Origin: Bacteroidales bacterium
GTDB taxonomy: Bacteria; Bacteroidota; Bacteroidia; Bacteroidales; UBA932
Length of the DNA: 30,109 nucleotides
Direction: 5' to 3'
Assembly (NCBI GenBank): GCA_017614795.1
Contig: JAGABD010000025.1
Span: forward strand, 1 to 30,109
Below are positions 22,937-30,109 of the stretch, one piece after another. How positions within the stretch are numbered: position 1 is the stretch's first letter; each line of letters opens with the position of its first letter. The translations under genes and the position numbers were made by a program. Below the pieces are notes generated by a model. It ran no database searches, was not told the origin of the DNA, and saw nothing but the letters and a program-made list of their open reading frames with translations.

Positions 22937-22966
22937 AAAAGCGGCGGCACTAATAAATGCCGCCGT
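22937..22966 (-). terminator. Rho-independent terminator of the G1PDH-lipoprotein-ketoreductase operon
   Basis: On the minus strand ACGGCGGCA, loop TTTATTAG, TGCCGCCGC and then TTTTG form a 9-bp stem (one G-U pair) with a short U-tract. The ketoreductase stop codon lies in the loop. Confidence 0.7.
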
Positions 22967-23684
22967 TGATGCTGATTACTTCGCCGTTTATGTAGCCGGC
23001 TTTCTCACTGGCCAGGAAGGCGACCAGATCCGCCACCTCCTCCGGCTTCCCGAAGCGTTTCGCCGGGATTGTCTTTGCGAGTTCGTCGGCGTCCAGGCCC
23101 TCCACCATATCGGTGGCGATGAAGCCCGGAGCCACTGCGTTGACCGTCACCTTGCGGGCGGCCACCTCCTGCGCCAGAGCCTTTGTGGCAGCGATGAGCC
23201 CGCCTTTGGCGGCGCTGTAGTTCGTCTGCCCGGGAAGGCCTTTCAGGCCGGAAAGCGACGCGATGTTGATGATGCGGCCTCCGCGATGCACGACCATAGG
23301 CTGGAGCACCTGCTTGCTTACATTGTAGAAGCTGTCCAGGTTGGTCCGGAGAACCTTGTACCAGTCGTCCGGTTCCATCCACAACAGAAGGTTGTCCTTG
23401 CGGATTCCGGCGTTGTTCACCAGCACCGAGATGTAGTCGTCGGGGTTGGCGGCCTGCCAATCCGCAAGAGCCTTTTCCGTCGCGGCGTAGTCGGCTACGT
23501 CGAATTTGAGCAGTTCGCCCGCGGGAGCACCGCAGGCGTCCTGCATAAGAGCCAGGGTTTCCTGTGCGGCCGCGTCGTTGGAGACGTAGTTCACCAGCAC
23601 ATAGTAACCCTCGGCGGCCAGCTTGACACTGACCGCCCGTCCGATTCCCCGGCTTCCGCCGGTAACCAGGGCAACCCTCTTCAT
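22950..23684 (-). CDS. FabG-like 3-ketoacyl-ACP reductase (probable polyene ketoreductase)
   Basis: A 244-residue short-chain dehydrogenase. The NADP-binding motif is TGGSRGIG (8-15), then NNAG, the catalytic Ser in NIASLSG and YSAAK with Tyr and Lys, and a C-terminal INGEVISINGG. It is the only ketoreductase in the window and would supply the reduction step of the polyene cycle (as ApeQ does), although it lies outside the main operon. A housekeeping fabG elsewhere cannot be excluded. Its ATG overlaps the stop of the cysteine-rich lipoprotein gene by one base (TAATG), so the two are translationally linked. Confidence 0.88.
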   Translation of the reverse strand: MKRVALVTGGSRGIGRAVSVKLAAEGYYVLVNYVSNDAAAQETLALMQDACGAPAGELLKFDVADYAATEKALADWQAANPDDYISVLVNNAGIRKDNLLLWMEPDDWYKVLRTNLDSFYNVSKQVLQPMVVHRGGRIINIASLSGLKGLPGQTNYSAAKGGLIAATKALAQEVAARKVTVNAVAPGFIATDMVEGLDADELAKTIPAKRFGKPEEVADLVAFLASEKAGYINGEVISINGGIY

Positions 23685-24052
23685 TATTCGTTAGCGGGTT
23701 TCTCGCAAGGCTTCTCGCACTCTTTCTTGCAGCAAGGCTTCTCGCAGCCTTCTGCCTTGGGGCAAGCCTCACCCTCAGCGCATTCTGCCTTATGGCAGGC
23801 TTCGCCTTCGGCGCAAGCCTCAGCCTTCTTGCAGCAGCAGTTGGGGCACTTGCACTCCTCGCAGCAGCAAGCCTTTTCGCCATCCTTGCAGCAAGGGGCG
23901 ACTTCTGCGCTGTCGCAGCAGCACTTTTCGCAGTTGCATTCTACGCAGCAGCAGGCCTTTTTCTCGGCAGCCTTCTTGCCGCAACACTTACACGAAGAAA
24001 CGGCCAGCACCGCCAGGGCGCAAACGGCCAAAATTGCAAAAATCTTTTTCAT
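23684..24052 (-). CDS. Cysteine-rich, metallothionein-like small lipoprotein
   Basis: A 122-residue protein. The N terminus is a lipoprotein-type signal (MKKIFAILAVCALAVLAVSSC) with the lipidated Cys near 21. The mature part holds about 30 Cys in about 100 residues, in clusters such as CKCC, CCC, CNCEKCCC, CKCPNCCC and CPKAEGC, mixed with Lys and Glu and almost no hydrophobic residues. Units such as CAEGEAC recur, suggesting growth by internal duplication. I do not recognise a named family. Metal binding at the cell envelope is the obvious guess; a redox sink is another. It lies 12 bp after the G1PDH-like gene and overlaps fabG by one base, so it is co-transcribed with a probable polyene enzyme. 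The signal peptide argues for a real gene. Confidence 0.8.
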   Translation of the reverse strand: MKKIFAILAVCALAVLAVSSCKCCGKKAAEKKACCCVECNCEKCCCDSAEVAPCCKDGEKACCCEECKCPNCCCKKAEACAEGEACHKAECAEGEACPKAEGCEKPCCKKECEKPCEKPANE

Positions 24053-24064
24053 AACTATTTAATT

Positions 24065-25054
24065 TTAAAGACTGTTTAAAATTGTGTAACGTTTTCTGAT
24101 CTTGAGGGCGTACGGCACCAGCGAGAGGAAGTCGTCGTCCGTCCAGGGCACGTTCTCGCGGATGGCGTTCATAAGGCCGGTGCACTCGAAGAAGGCCTCG
24201 AGCCTCGCGGCTTCCTTCTCATTATGACGAAGGTGCTTCTCGATATACAGATGCGCCCAGCCAACCTGGAGGCCGTGGAGCGTCGCCTTCTCGGGGAAAT
24301 ACTCGTCGATTGCGTGGGAAATCAGGTGCTCCGCTCCCGAAACGCCGCGGGTGTCGCCCGAAATGATGGTGGACATACCCGATGTGACGATTCCTCCGGC
24401 CAGGTCGGCGAAGAACGCGTCGGAACCAACGTCCTCCGCGTGCTCGAACAGCGGAAGGGCCGCCTGGCGCGCGAGGTTGAAGGCGAGTTCGTTGATGCGT
24501 TCGCCCGTATCCTTCTTTGCCAGAAGCCAGTCTTCGCAGGCCGAAAGGTTGGAGATGACGTCCGCCATACCTGCGAGGGACATCTTCCTGGGGCTCTTGC
24601 TCACCACCTCGAAGTCCACCAGCACCGCCAGAGGAGGCTGCACGCTGAGGCTGCGTTTCTTGCCGTTATGTCCGATCAGACGGGCGACGCAGGAATAGAC
24701 GGCGTCATTCGACAGCGCGGACGGTATATTAATATAAGGAAGGTCGCGTTTGGATGCGCAATACTTGACGAGGTCCAGTACGGAACCGCCGCCGAAAGCC
24801 AGAAGAAGGGCGTCCTTGTCGGTGAGTTTGGCCATCAGGTCCGACGCTTCGTCGAAATAGCCTCCCTTTACGAAGATCACCTCGTCTGCGCAACCGTCCA
24901 GCTGGGAACCATACCAGCCGTACAGTTCCTCCTGGGTTATCAGCACCCTTTTCGGGAAGAAAAGGTGGTACTCTTTGAGGATTTCATCCACTCTGGTGAT
25001 TATCCCCCTGCCGGAAAGTACCATCGCCGGCATCTTCATGAGGTTGTAGTACAT
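24065..25054 (-). CDS. sn-Glycerol-1-phosphate dehydrogenase-like (EgsA/AraM family) metal-dependent dehydrogenase
   Basis: A 329-residue protein of the iron-containing alcohol dehydrogenase / dehydroquinate-synthase-like fold. The NAD-binding region shows FGGGSVLDLVKYCA and the family motif IPSALSNDAVYSCVARL. Probable metal ligands are Asp in GMADVISN, His in SGAEHLISH and His in ATLHGLQVG. SGAEHxxSH is close to G1P dehydrogenases, which reduce dihydroxyacetone phosphate to glycerol-1-phosphate; plain glycerol dehydrogenase is the main alternative. It heads an operon with the lipoprotein and ketoreductase. A TTTG-N21-TAAATTTG promoter ends five bases before the ATG, so the mRNA is leaderless or translation starts at codon 6 or 8 (25039 or 25033). 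Confidence 0.78.
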   Translation of the reverse strand: MYYNLMKMPAMVLSGRGIITRVDEILKEYHLFFPKRVLITQEELYGWYGSQLDGCADEVIFVKGGYFDEASDLMAKLTDKDALLLAFGGGSVLDLVKYCASKRDLPYINIPSALSNDAVYSCVARLIGHNGKKRSLSVQPPLAVLVDFEVVSKSPRKMSLAGMADVISNLSACEDWLLAKKDTGERINELAFNLARQAALPLFEHAEDVGSDAFFADLAGGIVTSGMSTIISGDTRGVSGAEHLISHAIDEYFPEKATLHGLQVGWAHLYIEKHLRHNEKEAARLEAFFECTGLMNAIRENVPWTDDDFLSLVPYALKIRKRYTILNSL

Positions 25055-25059
25055 CGCCG

Positions 25060-25092
25060 CAAATTTACAACATTTTATTTTGCAAATTCAAA
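25060..25092 (-). promoter_or_regulatory. Promoter of the G1PDH-like operon (TTTG-N21-TAAATTTG)
   Basis: On the minus strand TTTG (25092-25089) and TAAATTTG (25067-25060) are 21 bases apart, which fits the Bacteroidota primary sigma consensus. It is interleaved with the tRNA promoter on the other strand. The predicted start of transcription falls at or next to the ATG at 25054. Confidence 0.65.
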
Positions 25093-25109
25093 AAATCCGT
25101 CTATCTTTG
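25079..25109 (+). promoter_or_regulatory. Promoter of tRNA-Gly (TTTG-N19-TATCTTTG)
   Basis: TTTG at 25079-25082 and TATCTTTG at 25102-25109 are 19 bases apart, a complete match to the Bacteroidota -33/-7 consensus. The box ends nine bases before the mature tRNA 5' end. This is the clearest promoter of the window and supports the phylum assignment. Confidence 0.8.
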
Positions 25110-25118
25110 CAGTCCCTT

Positions 25119-25191
25119 GCGGAAATAGCTCAGTTGGTAGAGCGCAACCTTGCCAAGGTTGAGGTCGCGGGTCCGAATCCCGTTTTCCGCT
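25119..25191 (+). tRNA. tRNA-Gly, anticodon GCC
   Basis: A 73-base tRNA with a 7-bp acceptor stem (GCGGAAA / TTTCCGC), D arm GCTC...GAGC, anticodon arm CAACC-TTGCCAA-GGTTG with anticodon GCC, T arm GCGGG-TCCGAAT-CCCGT (ending in a G-T pair) and discriminator T. CCA is not encoded. All stems pair. Confidence 0.97.
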
Positions 25192-25200
25192 CAAAAAGGA

Positions 25201-25229
25201 AGCCTGGTGCAACGCACCGGGCTTTTTTG
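25201..25229 (+). terminator. Rho-independent terminator of tRNA-Gly
   Basis: AGCCTGGTGC, loop AAC, GCACCGGGCT form a 10-bp stem (one G-U pair) followed directly by TTTTTT. It begins 10 bases after the tRNA. Confidence 0.9.
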
Positions 25230-25271
25230 TTGCCACCCGTCGGGAGCTTGCTCACGTAAGGGCTGGTAACG

Positions 25272-25302
25272 AAAAAGCCCAAGCAGCGGAGCTGCTAGGC
25301 TT
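25272..25302 (-). terminator. Rho-independent terminator of rhaM
   Basis: On the minus strand AAGCCTAGCAGC, loop TCC, GCTGCTTGGGCTT then TTTC form a near-perfect stem with a U-tract. A smaller hairpin (GGCGGG/CCCGCC, 25345-25361) comes directly after the rhaM stop. The rest of 25192-25361 holds nothing I recognise. Confidence 0.75.
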
Positions 25303-25361
25303 CCATATTTGACCCCCACCCCTCCCAGGGATGTGGCCGCCAAAGGCGGGCAAATCCCGCC

Positions 25362-25676
25362 CTACTCCATATAGAACAATTCCGGCAGGGGGATACTGAC
25401 GGGCGAATTGTCCGGATTCGTCTCCATAATGTCGGCCATATAAGCCCACCATTTCTGGACTATAGGATTGTCGCCGAGGTCCTGCGAACCGCCTTCGCCC
25501 GAGGTCTTCTGGACGGCGAACAGGATGTTCGTATCCTTGTCCCAGAAAATAGAATAATCGCCTACGCCGGATTCCTGGAGCAGTGCCTTGAGTTCCGGCC
25601 AGATGGCTGCATGACGCCTTGCGTATTCCTCCTCAAAACCGGGTTTGAGGAACATTTTGAAAGCTTCTCTTTTCAT
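25362..25676 (-). CDS. rhaM: L-rhamnose mutarotase
   Basis: A 104-residue protein, the normal length of the RhaM/YiiL family, which interconverts alpha and beta anomers of L-rhamnose before isomerisation. Family marks are the early ARRHAAIWPEL with the catalytic His, DYSIFWDKDTNILFA, and the C-terminal KWWAYMADIMETNPDNSP. It is transcribed away from rhaBATD across a 76-base shared region and has its own terminators. Confidence 0.95.
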   Translation of the reverse strand: MKREAFKMFLKPGFEEEYARRHAAIWPELKALLQESGVGDYSIFWDKDTNILFAVQKTSGEGGSQDLGDNPIVQKWWAYMADIMETNPDNSPVSIPLPELFYME

Positions 25677-25692
25677 ATTTCAGTGTTATTGT

Positions 25693-25724
25693 TTTGAATT
25701 AATGCCAATATAATCATTTATTTG
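25693..25724 (+). promoter_or_regulatory. Possible rhaBATD promoter (TTTG-N20-TTTATTTG)
   Basis: TTTG at 25693-25696 and TTTATTTG at 25717-25724 are 20 bases apart; the -7 box has one mismatch to TAnnTTTG. It would give a leader of roughly 20 bases before the rhaB ATG. The whole divergent region 25677-25752 is AT-rich. No rhamnose regulator gene is in the window. Confidence 0.4.
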
Positions 25725-25752
25725 GGTATATTTACATCAATTCAGAAGATAA

Positions 25753-27132
25753 ATGATGAAAAAGCGTTTTCTCGCCTTCGATTGCGGCGCCACTTCCGGC
25801 CGCGCCGTGCTGGCCACGTTTACCGACGGCCATTTCGAGATGAAAGAAGTTTACCGCTTTCCCAGCGGCATAATTGGACTGCACGGAAAGTATTACTGGG
25901 ATATCTTGGGCATCTACGAGCACTTTTGCAAATGCCTGTCCCAGCTGGAGCACGAAGGCATAGTGCCGGACTCCATCGGCATAGACACCTGGGGCGTCGA
26001 CTTCGGCTTCGTGGCCGGCGACGGCTCCCTCCTCGGGAACCCCCGCGCATACCGCGATCCTTACACCGACGGCATCCCCGAGGAAATCTATAAAACCTTA
26101 CCCCGCGAAAAACTCTACGCAGCCACAGGCATACAGATAATGAACTTCAACTCCATCTTCCAGCTCTATGCACAGAAGAAGGAGGGGTTCGCTCCGATGC
26201 TCGACGCTAAGAACATCCTATTCATACCGGACCTGCTGGCCTACATGCTCACCGGTAAAATGGTTTGCGAATACACGATAGCCTCAACCTCCGGCATGAT
26301 GGACCAGGCTACCCGCCAGTTCAACAAGGGCCTTCTGGAAAGCCTGGGTCTGAGGAGCGATGTCCTGCTCCCTATTGTCCAGCCGGGGGTGGAGATCGGC
26401 AAGTACCATGGCATACCCGTCGTAGCAGTGGCTGGGCACGACACTGCATCTGCCATTGCCGCCGTGCCGGCAGCGGATGAGAAGTTCGCATACCTTTCCA
26501 GCGGCACCTGGAGCCTCATGGGAATCGAAGTGCCGGCGCCGGTTATCAATGCCGACAGCGCCCGTCTCAACTTCACCAACGAAGGCGGCATCGAAGGTAC
26601 CACCCGCTTTCTCAAGAACATTACCGGGATGTGGCTCCTGGAGCAATGCCGCAAGGTCTGGAAGGCGGAAGGCAAGGATTATTCCTACGCTCAGCTTGTA
26701 GAGATGGCCAAGGCCGAGGCCGCATTCCCCGGGCGGATAAACCCCGACGATCCGAGGTTTGCCAACCCGGCAAATATGGTGGAAGAGATTGTCGGTCAGG
26801 TCGGCAATGGCGGGATGACCGACGCGCAGGTCGTCTCCTGCATCTACCATTCCCTCGCAGACCGCTATAAAGAAGTCCTGGAAATGCTTCAGGGCTTCGC
26901 CCCCTTCAAGATAGAAAAACTCCACATAATAGGCGGTGGCAGCGCCAACGAACTGCTCAACCAGTGGACGGCCGACGCCATCGGCATACCGGTGGTTGCA
27001 GGCCCTACCGAAGCCACGGCTATCGGCAATATTATGCTTCAGGCCAAAGCCGCGGGCCTCGTTGCAGACCGTTGGGAAATGCGCCGCATGATAGCCGAAG
27101 CCTTCGAAGTTAAAACTTATAACCCGTCATAA
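25753..27132 (+). CDS. rhaB: L-rhamnulokinase
   Basis: A 459-residue FGGY-family sugar kinase that phosphorylates L-rhamnulose at C1 with ATP. The N-terminal phosphate motif is FDCGATSGRAV, DTWGVDFG follows, and the second domain has AGHDTASAIAAVP, SSGTWSLMGIE and IIGGGSANELLNQ. Length is close to E. coli RhaB (489). The start is either of two successive ATG codons. The gene ends one base before rhaA, so the four genes are one operon. No irregularity is seen. Confidence 0.96.
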   Translation: MMKKRFLAFDCGATSGRAVLATFTDGHFEMKEVYRFPSGIIGLHGKYYWDILGIYEHFCKCLSQLEHEGIVPDSIGIDTWGVDFGFVAGDGSLLGNPRAYRDPYTDGIPEEIYKTLPREKLYAATGIQIMNFNSIFQLYAQKKEGFAPMLDAKNILFIPDLLAYMLTGKMVCEYTIASTSGMMDQATRQFNKGLLESLGLRSDVLLPIVQPGVEIGKYHGIPVVAVAGHDTASAIAAVPAADEKFAYLSSGTWSLMGIEVPAPVINADSARLNFTNEGGIEGTTRFLKNITGMWLLEQCRKVWKAEGKDYSYAQLVEMAKAEAAFPGRINPDDPRFANPANMVEEIVGQVGNGGMTDAQVVSCIYHSLADRYKEVLEMLQGFAPFKIEKLHIIGGGSANELLNQWTADAIGIPVVAGPTEATAIGNIMLQAKAAGLVADRWEMRRMIAEAFEVKTYNPS

Positions 27133-27133
27133 A

Positions 27134-28384
27134 ATGAAAGAAGCACAAATCCTCAAGTCCTACGAGATAGCGAAAGAGCGTTATGCCGCTGTCGGAGTAG
27201 ACACCGACAAAGCTGTCGAGATTCTCGAAAAAACTCCAATTTCCCTGCATTGCTGGCAGACCGACGACGTAATCGGTTTTGAAAGTGCGGCGGGACTTTC
27301 CGGCGGCATCCAGACCACCGGCAATTATCCCGGCAGGGCCCGCAACATCGACGAGGTCCGCAAGGATGTCCTGTTCGCCAAGAGCCTCATCGCCGGCAAC
27401 CACCGCCTGAACCTGCACGAAATCTACGGCGATTTCGGCGGCAAATTCGTGGACCGCGACCAGGTGGACGTCCGTTATTTCGAGAGCTGGATTCAGTGGG
27501 CGAAAGAAAACGGCCTCAAGCTCGATTTCAACTCCACATCCTTCGGGCATCCCAAGAGCGGCGACCTGTCGCTGAGCAATCCCGACAAGGGTATCCGCGA
27601 TTTCTGGATCGAGCACACCAAGCGTTGCCGCCGCATTGCCGATGCGATGGGAAAAGCCCAGGGAGACCCTTGTATAATGAACATCTGGGTGCACGACGGC
27701 AGCAAGGACCAGACCGTGGAGCGCAAGCGCTACCGCGAGATTTTCGCAGATTCTCTCGACGAGATTCTGAAAGAGGATCTCCCCGGCATGAAGACCTGCC
27801 TTGAGGCGAAGCTCTTCGGCATTGGCCTTGAAAGCTACACGGTAGGTTCCCACGATTTCGTGGCCGGTTACTGCGCCACCCGCAAACTAATGTACACTCT
27901 GGACACGGGCCATTACGAGATGACGGAGAACGTGTCCGACATGGTGGCATCGCTGCTTCTGTTCGTGCCCGAACTGATGCTCCACGTGTCCCGCCCCATC
28001 CGCTGGGACTCCGACCACGTTACCATAATGAACGACCAGACGCTCGACCTCTTCAAGGAGATAGTACGTGCCGACGCGCTGCACCGCGCACATATCGGAC
28101 TGGATTACTTCGATGCAGCAATCAACCGCATAGGCGCCTATGTGATCGGCAGCCGCGCTACGCAGAAATGCCTGCTCAGCGCACTTCTGGAGCCGCTTGC
28201 AAAGCTTCGCGAATACGAAGATGCGGGCAAGGGATTCCAGCGCCTTGCGCTTCTGGAAGAAGCCAAGACCCTGCCTTTCGGCGCCGTGTTCGACTGGTTC
28301 AACTATAAGAACGGCGTGCCCGTCGGCGAGGCCTTCATTCCCGAAATCGAGAAATACGAGAAAGAAGTAACCAGCAAGAGATAG
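27134..28384 (+). CDS. rhaA: L-rhamnose isomerase
   Basis: A 416-residue TIM-barrel isomerase (E. coli 419) converting L-rhamnose to L-rhamnulose with Mn/Zn. Typical sequences include ISLHCWQTDDVIGFE near the N terminus, GNHRLNLHEIYGDFGG, FNSTSFGHPKSGDLSLSNPD, NIWVHDGSKD with metal-binding acidic and His residues, LEAKLFGIGLESYTVGSH and LDTGHYEMTENVSDM. Gaps of 1 bp to rhaB and 2 bp to rhaT indicate one operon. Confidence 0.97.
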   Translation: MKEAQILKSYEIAKERYAAVGVDTDKAVEILEKTPISLHCWQTDDVIGFESAAGLSGGIQTTGNYPGRARNIDEVRKDVLFAKSLIAGNHRLNLHEIYGDFGGKFVDRDQVDVRYFESWIQWAKENGLKLDFNSTSFGHPKSGDLSLSNPDKGIRDFWIEHTKRCRRIADAMGKAQGDPCIMNIWVHDGSKDQTVERKRYREIFADSLDEILKEDLPGMKTCLEAKLFGIGLESYTVGSHDFVAGYCATRKLMYTLDTGHYEMTENVSDMVASLLLFVPELMLHVSRPIRWDSDHVTIMNDQTLDLFKEIVRADALHRAHIGLDYFDAAINRIGAYVIGSRATQKCLLSALLEPLAKLREYEDAGKGFQRLALLEEAKTLPFGAVFDWFNYKNGVPVGEAFIPEIEKYEKEVTSKR

Positions 28385-28386
28385 AA

Positions 28387-29394
28387 ATGAACATAGTATT
28401 CGGTTTATTGATCATTGCGATCGGGGCGTTCTGCCAGAGCAGTTGCTACGTCCCCATCAACAAAATCAAGTCCTGGAGCTGGGAGAGTTACTGGGTGGTG
28501 CAGGGCGTATTCGCCTGGCTGCTGTTCCCGCTTCTGGGAGCGCTCCTGGCCATTCCTGCCGGAGAGTCACTGTTGCAACTGTTCGCCGCCAATGGTAAGG
28601 CCAGCCTCCTCACCATCCTGTTCGGAGTGCTGTGGGGCGTAGGCGGCCTCACCTTCGGACTCAGCATGCGCTATCTGGGCATAGCCCTCGGGCAGAGCAT
28701 CGCACTTGGAACCTGCGCCGGCCTCGGTGCCATTCTCGGCCCCGTGTTCACCGGACACGCCCACGACCTCACATCTTCCGTCATTATCGGTGTGGTGGTA
28801 ACACTCATCGGTATTGCCATTATCGGAGTGGCGGGAGCAATGAAGGCGTCCGCACTTCCCGAAGAAGAAAAGAAGAAGGCCGTCAAGGACTTCAACTTCG
28901 GGAAAGGCATCCTGGTGGCTCTTCTCTGCGGCTTTATGAGCGCCTGCTTCAACATCGGCCTCAGCTTCGGCGAGCCTCTTTCCTGGGCAGAGACCCCTGA
29001 AATCTTCAAGAGCCTGCCGGCTACGCTCCTGGTGACTATTGGCGGCTTCCTCACCAATGCCGTCTACTGCTTCTGGCAGAACAGTAAGAACAAGACCTGG
29101 GGAGACTACGGGCAGAAGGCCCTCTGGGGAAACAACCTTGCTTTCTGCACCCTGGCCGGACTGCTTTGGTACAGCCAGTTCTTCGGACTGTCGCTGGGAA
29201 AAGGCTTCCTTGCCGAATCCCCCGCACTCATCACTTTCAGCTGGTGCATCCTGATGGCGCTTAATGTCATTTTCAGCAATGTCTGGGGCATCATCCTGAA
29301 GGAATGGAAAGGTGTTTCTCGGGCAACGGTCACCGTTCTGGTAACCGGCTTGTTGATTCTGATTGTCAGTACATTCCTACCTCAGTTGATATGA
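28387..29394 (+). CDS. rhaT: L-rhamnose/proton symporter
   Basis: A 335-residue inner-membrane protein with about ten helices (E. coli RhaT 344), DMT superfamily. The N-terminal helix shows IAIGAFCQSSCYVPINKIKSWSWESYW, characteristic of RhaT, and GLTFGLSMRYLGIALGQSIALG follows. It imports L-rhamnose with a proton. The stop overlaps the rhaD start as ATGA. No porin or glycoside hydrolase gene lies nearby, so the operon looks aimed at free rhamnose. Confidence 0.95.
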   Translation: MNIVFGLLIIAIGAFCQSSCYVPINKIKSWSWESYWVVQGVFAWLLFPLLGALLAIPAGESLLQLFAANGKASLLTILFGVLWGVGGLTFGLSMRYLGIALGQSIALGTCAGLGAILGPVFTGHAHDLTSSVIIGVVVTLIGIAIIGVAGAMKASALPEEEKKKAVKDFNFGKGILVALLCGFMSACFNIGLSFGEPLSWAETPEIFKSLPATLLVTIGGFLTNAVYCFWQNSKNKTWGDYGQKALWGNNLAFCTLAGLLWYSQFFGLSLGKGFLAESPALITFSWCILMALNVIFSNVWGIILKEWKGVSRATVTVLVTGLLILIVSTFLPQLI

Positions 29395-30109
29395 GCATTT
29401 TAGACAACAGACCGGGCCTGAAAGCCCAGGTCGAGCGTGTTGCAGAAGTCGCCGGATACCTTTGGCAGAAGGGTTGGGCCGAACGCAACGGCGGAAATAT
29501 TACAGTGAATGTCAGTGAATGGGTGGATGATACCCTGAGGGCCCTGCCGGGCATCAGCGGACCTCACCCCATCGGTAAAACCCTGCCTCATCTCAAAGAC
29601 TGCTGGTTCTACTGTAAAGGTACCGGCAAGCGTATGCGCGACCTGGCTCGTAACCCTATGGCAAACGGCGCCATCATCCGCATCCTGCCCGACTGCGCAA
29701 GCTACGAAATAGTTGCGGACAGTCCTGTCGCACCCACGTCGGAACTGCCTTCACACCTTGCCGTTCACGACTATCTGCTCGCAAAGGGCTCCCCTTATCG
29801 CGCATCCCTGCACACCCATCCCATCGAGCTGGTCGCGCTTACGCACAGCCGCAAATGGCTGCAGAAAGACGCTGCCACCCATATGCTGTGGTCAATGATT
29901 CCGGAGACCAAAGCCTTCTGCCCCAGAGGTCTGGGGATGGTTCCGTATATGCTTCCGTCGAGCGTAGCGCTGGCCGAGGCAACGATTAAGGCCATCGACG
30001 AAGACTACGACGTAGTAATGTGGGAGAAGCACGGCGTATTTGCAGTAGATGTAGACATTATGGATGCCTTCGACCAGGTGGATGTCCTCAACAAAGCGGC
30101 TCAAATCTA
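29391..30109 (+). CDS. rhaD: L-rhamnulose-1-phosphate aldolase, N-terminal 239 residues (cut by window end)
   Basis: The frame opens at the ATG overlapping the rhaT stop and stays open to the last base. RhaD is a class II zinc aldolase that splits rhamnulose-1-phosphate into dihydroxyacetone phosphate and L-lactaldehyde. Seen here are WAERNGGNIT, CKGTGKRMRDL, SELPSHLAVH with the catalytic Glu region, the zinc pair in LHTHPIELVALTH and the later zinc His in WEKHGVFAVD. About 30-40 C-terminal residues are missing beyond the window. Confidence 0.95.
   Translation, partial: MSILDNRPGLKAQVERVAEVAGYLWQKGWAERNGGNITVNVSEWVDDTLRALPGISGPHPIGKTLPHLKDCWFYCKGTGKRMRDLARNPMANGAIIRILPDCASYEIVADSPVAPTSELPSHLAVHDYLLAKGSPYRASLHTHPIELVALTHSRKWLQKDAATHMLWSMIPETKAFCPRGLGMVPYMLPSSVALAEATIKAIDEDYDVVMWEKHGVFAVDVDIMDAFDQVDVLNKAAQI

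Noticed and set aside
1..30109. CRISPR arrays, insertion sequences, phage or integrase genes
   Set aside because: No direct-repeat array, transposase or integrase motif was found.

Overview
The window looks like a GC-rich member of the Bacteroidota, probably Bacteroidales; genus cannot be told from sequence alone. The evidence is -7 promoter boxes of the TAnnTTTG type (one preceded by a well-spaced TTTG), near absence of Shine-Dalgarno sequences, and a tyrosine ammonia-lyase, MMPL-acyltransferase and fused ketosynthases of the kind found in Bacteroidota aryl-polyene/flexirubin clusters.

Layout. 1-1335 (+): 3' part of clpB. 1332-18787 (-): a tightly packed operon of 17 genes, read right to left: tyrosine ammonia-lyase, methyltransferase, ACP, LpxL-like acyltransferase, hotdog dehydratase, YkuD-like protein, fused ketosynthase, ACP, second fused ketosynthase, small EamA/SMR-like membrane protein, LolA-like carrier, second dehydratase, family 2 glycosyltransferase, MMPL exporter fused to an acyltransferase, secreted alpha/beta hydrolase, PaaK-like AMP ligase and a PlsC-like acyltransferase. 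18850-20070 (+): a stand-alone ketosynthase, divergent from the lyase. 20067-22880 (-): CrtI-like FAD oxidoreductase, SPFH protein and NfeD-like protein. 22950-25054 (-): FabG-like ketoreductase, a very cysteine-rich small lipoprotein and a glycerol-1-phosphate-dehydrogenase-like protein. 25119-25191 (+): tRNA-Gly(GCC) with promoter and terminator. 25362-30109: L-rhamnose catabolism, rhaM (-) divergent from rhaB-rhaA-rhaT-rhaD (+, rhaD cut by the window end).

How it works together (inference from families). The lyase makes p-coumarate from tyrosine, the AMP ligase activates it, and two ACPs, three ketosynthase proteins, the ketoreductase and two hotdog dehydratases extend it into a conjugated aryl polyene. 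The methyltransferase and FAD oxidoreductase tailor it. Three acyltransferase domains and a glycosyltransferase probably attach it to a lipid or glycolipid. The MMPL exporter and LolA-like carrier would move the product to the outer membrane. No DarA/DarB-type resorcinol enzymes are seen, so it is closer to an aryl polyene with a flexirubin-type tyrosine starter than to a complete flexirubin cluster.

The most unusual signal is a family of about 30-base palindromic REP-like elements (core ATTGCCGG...CCGGCAAT) lying inside coding sequences of the cluster. All copies keep the reading frame open, and four of them add the same peptide, IAG(P/G)(D/E)RQS, to four unrelated proteins. Other points are a lipoprotein with about 30 cysteines, an AT-rich inverted-repeat island in a ketosynthase linker, and TTG starts directly after an in-frame TAG. 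No transposase, integrase, CRISPR array or phage gene was seen. No gene-free stretch exceeds 300 bases.
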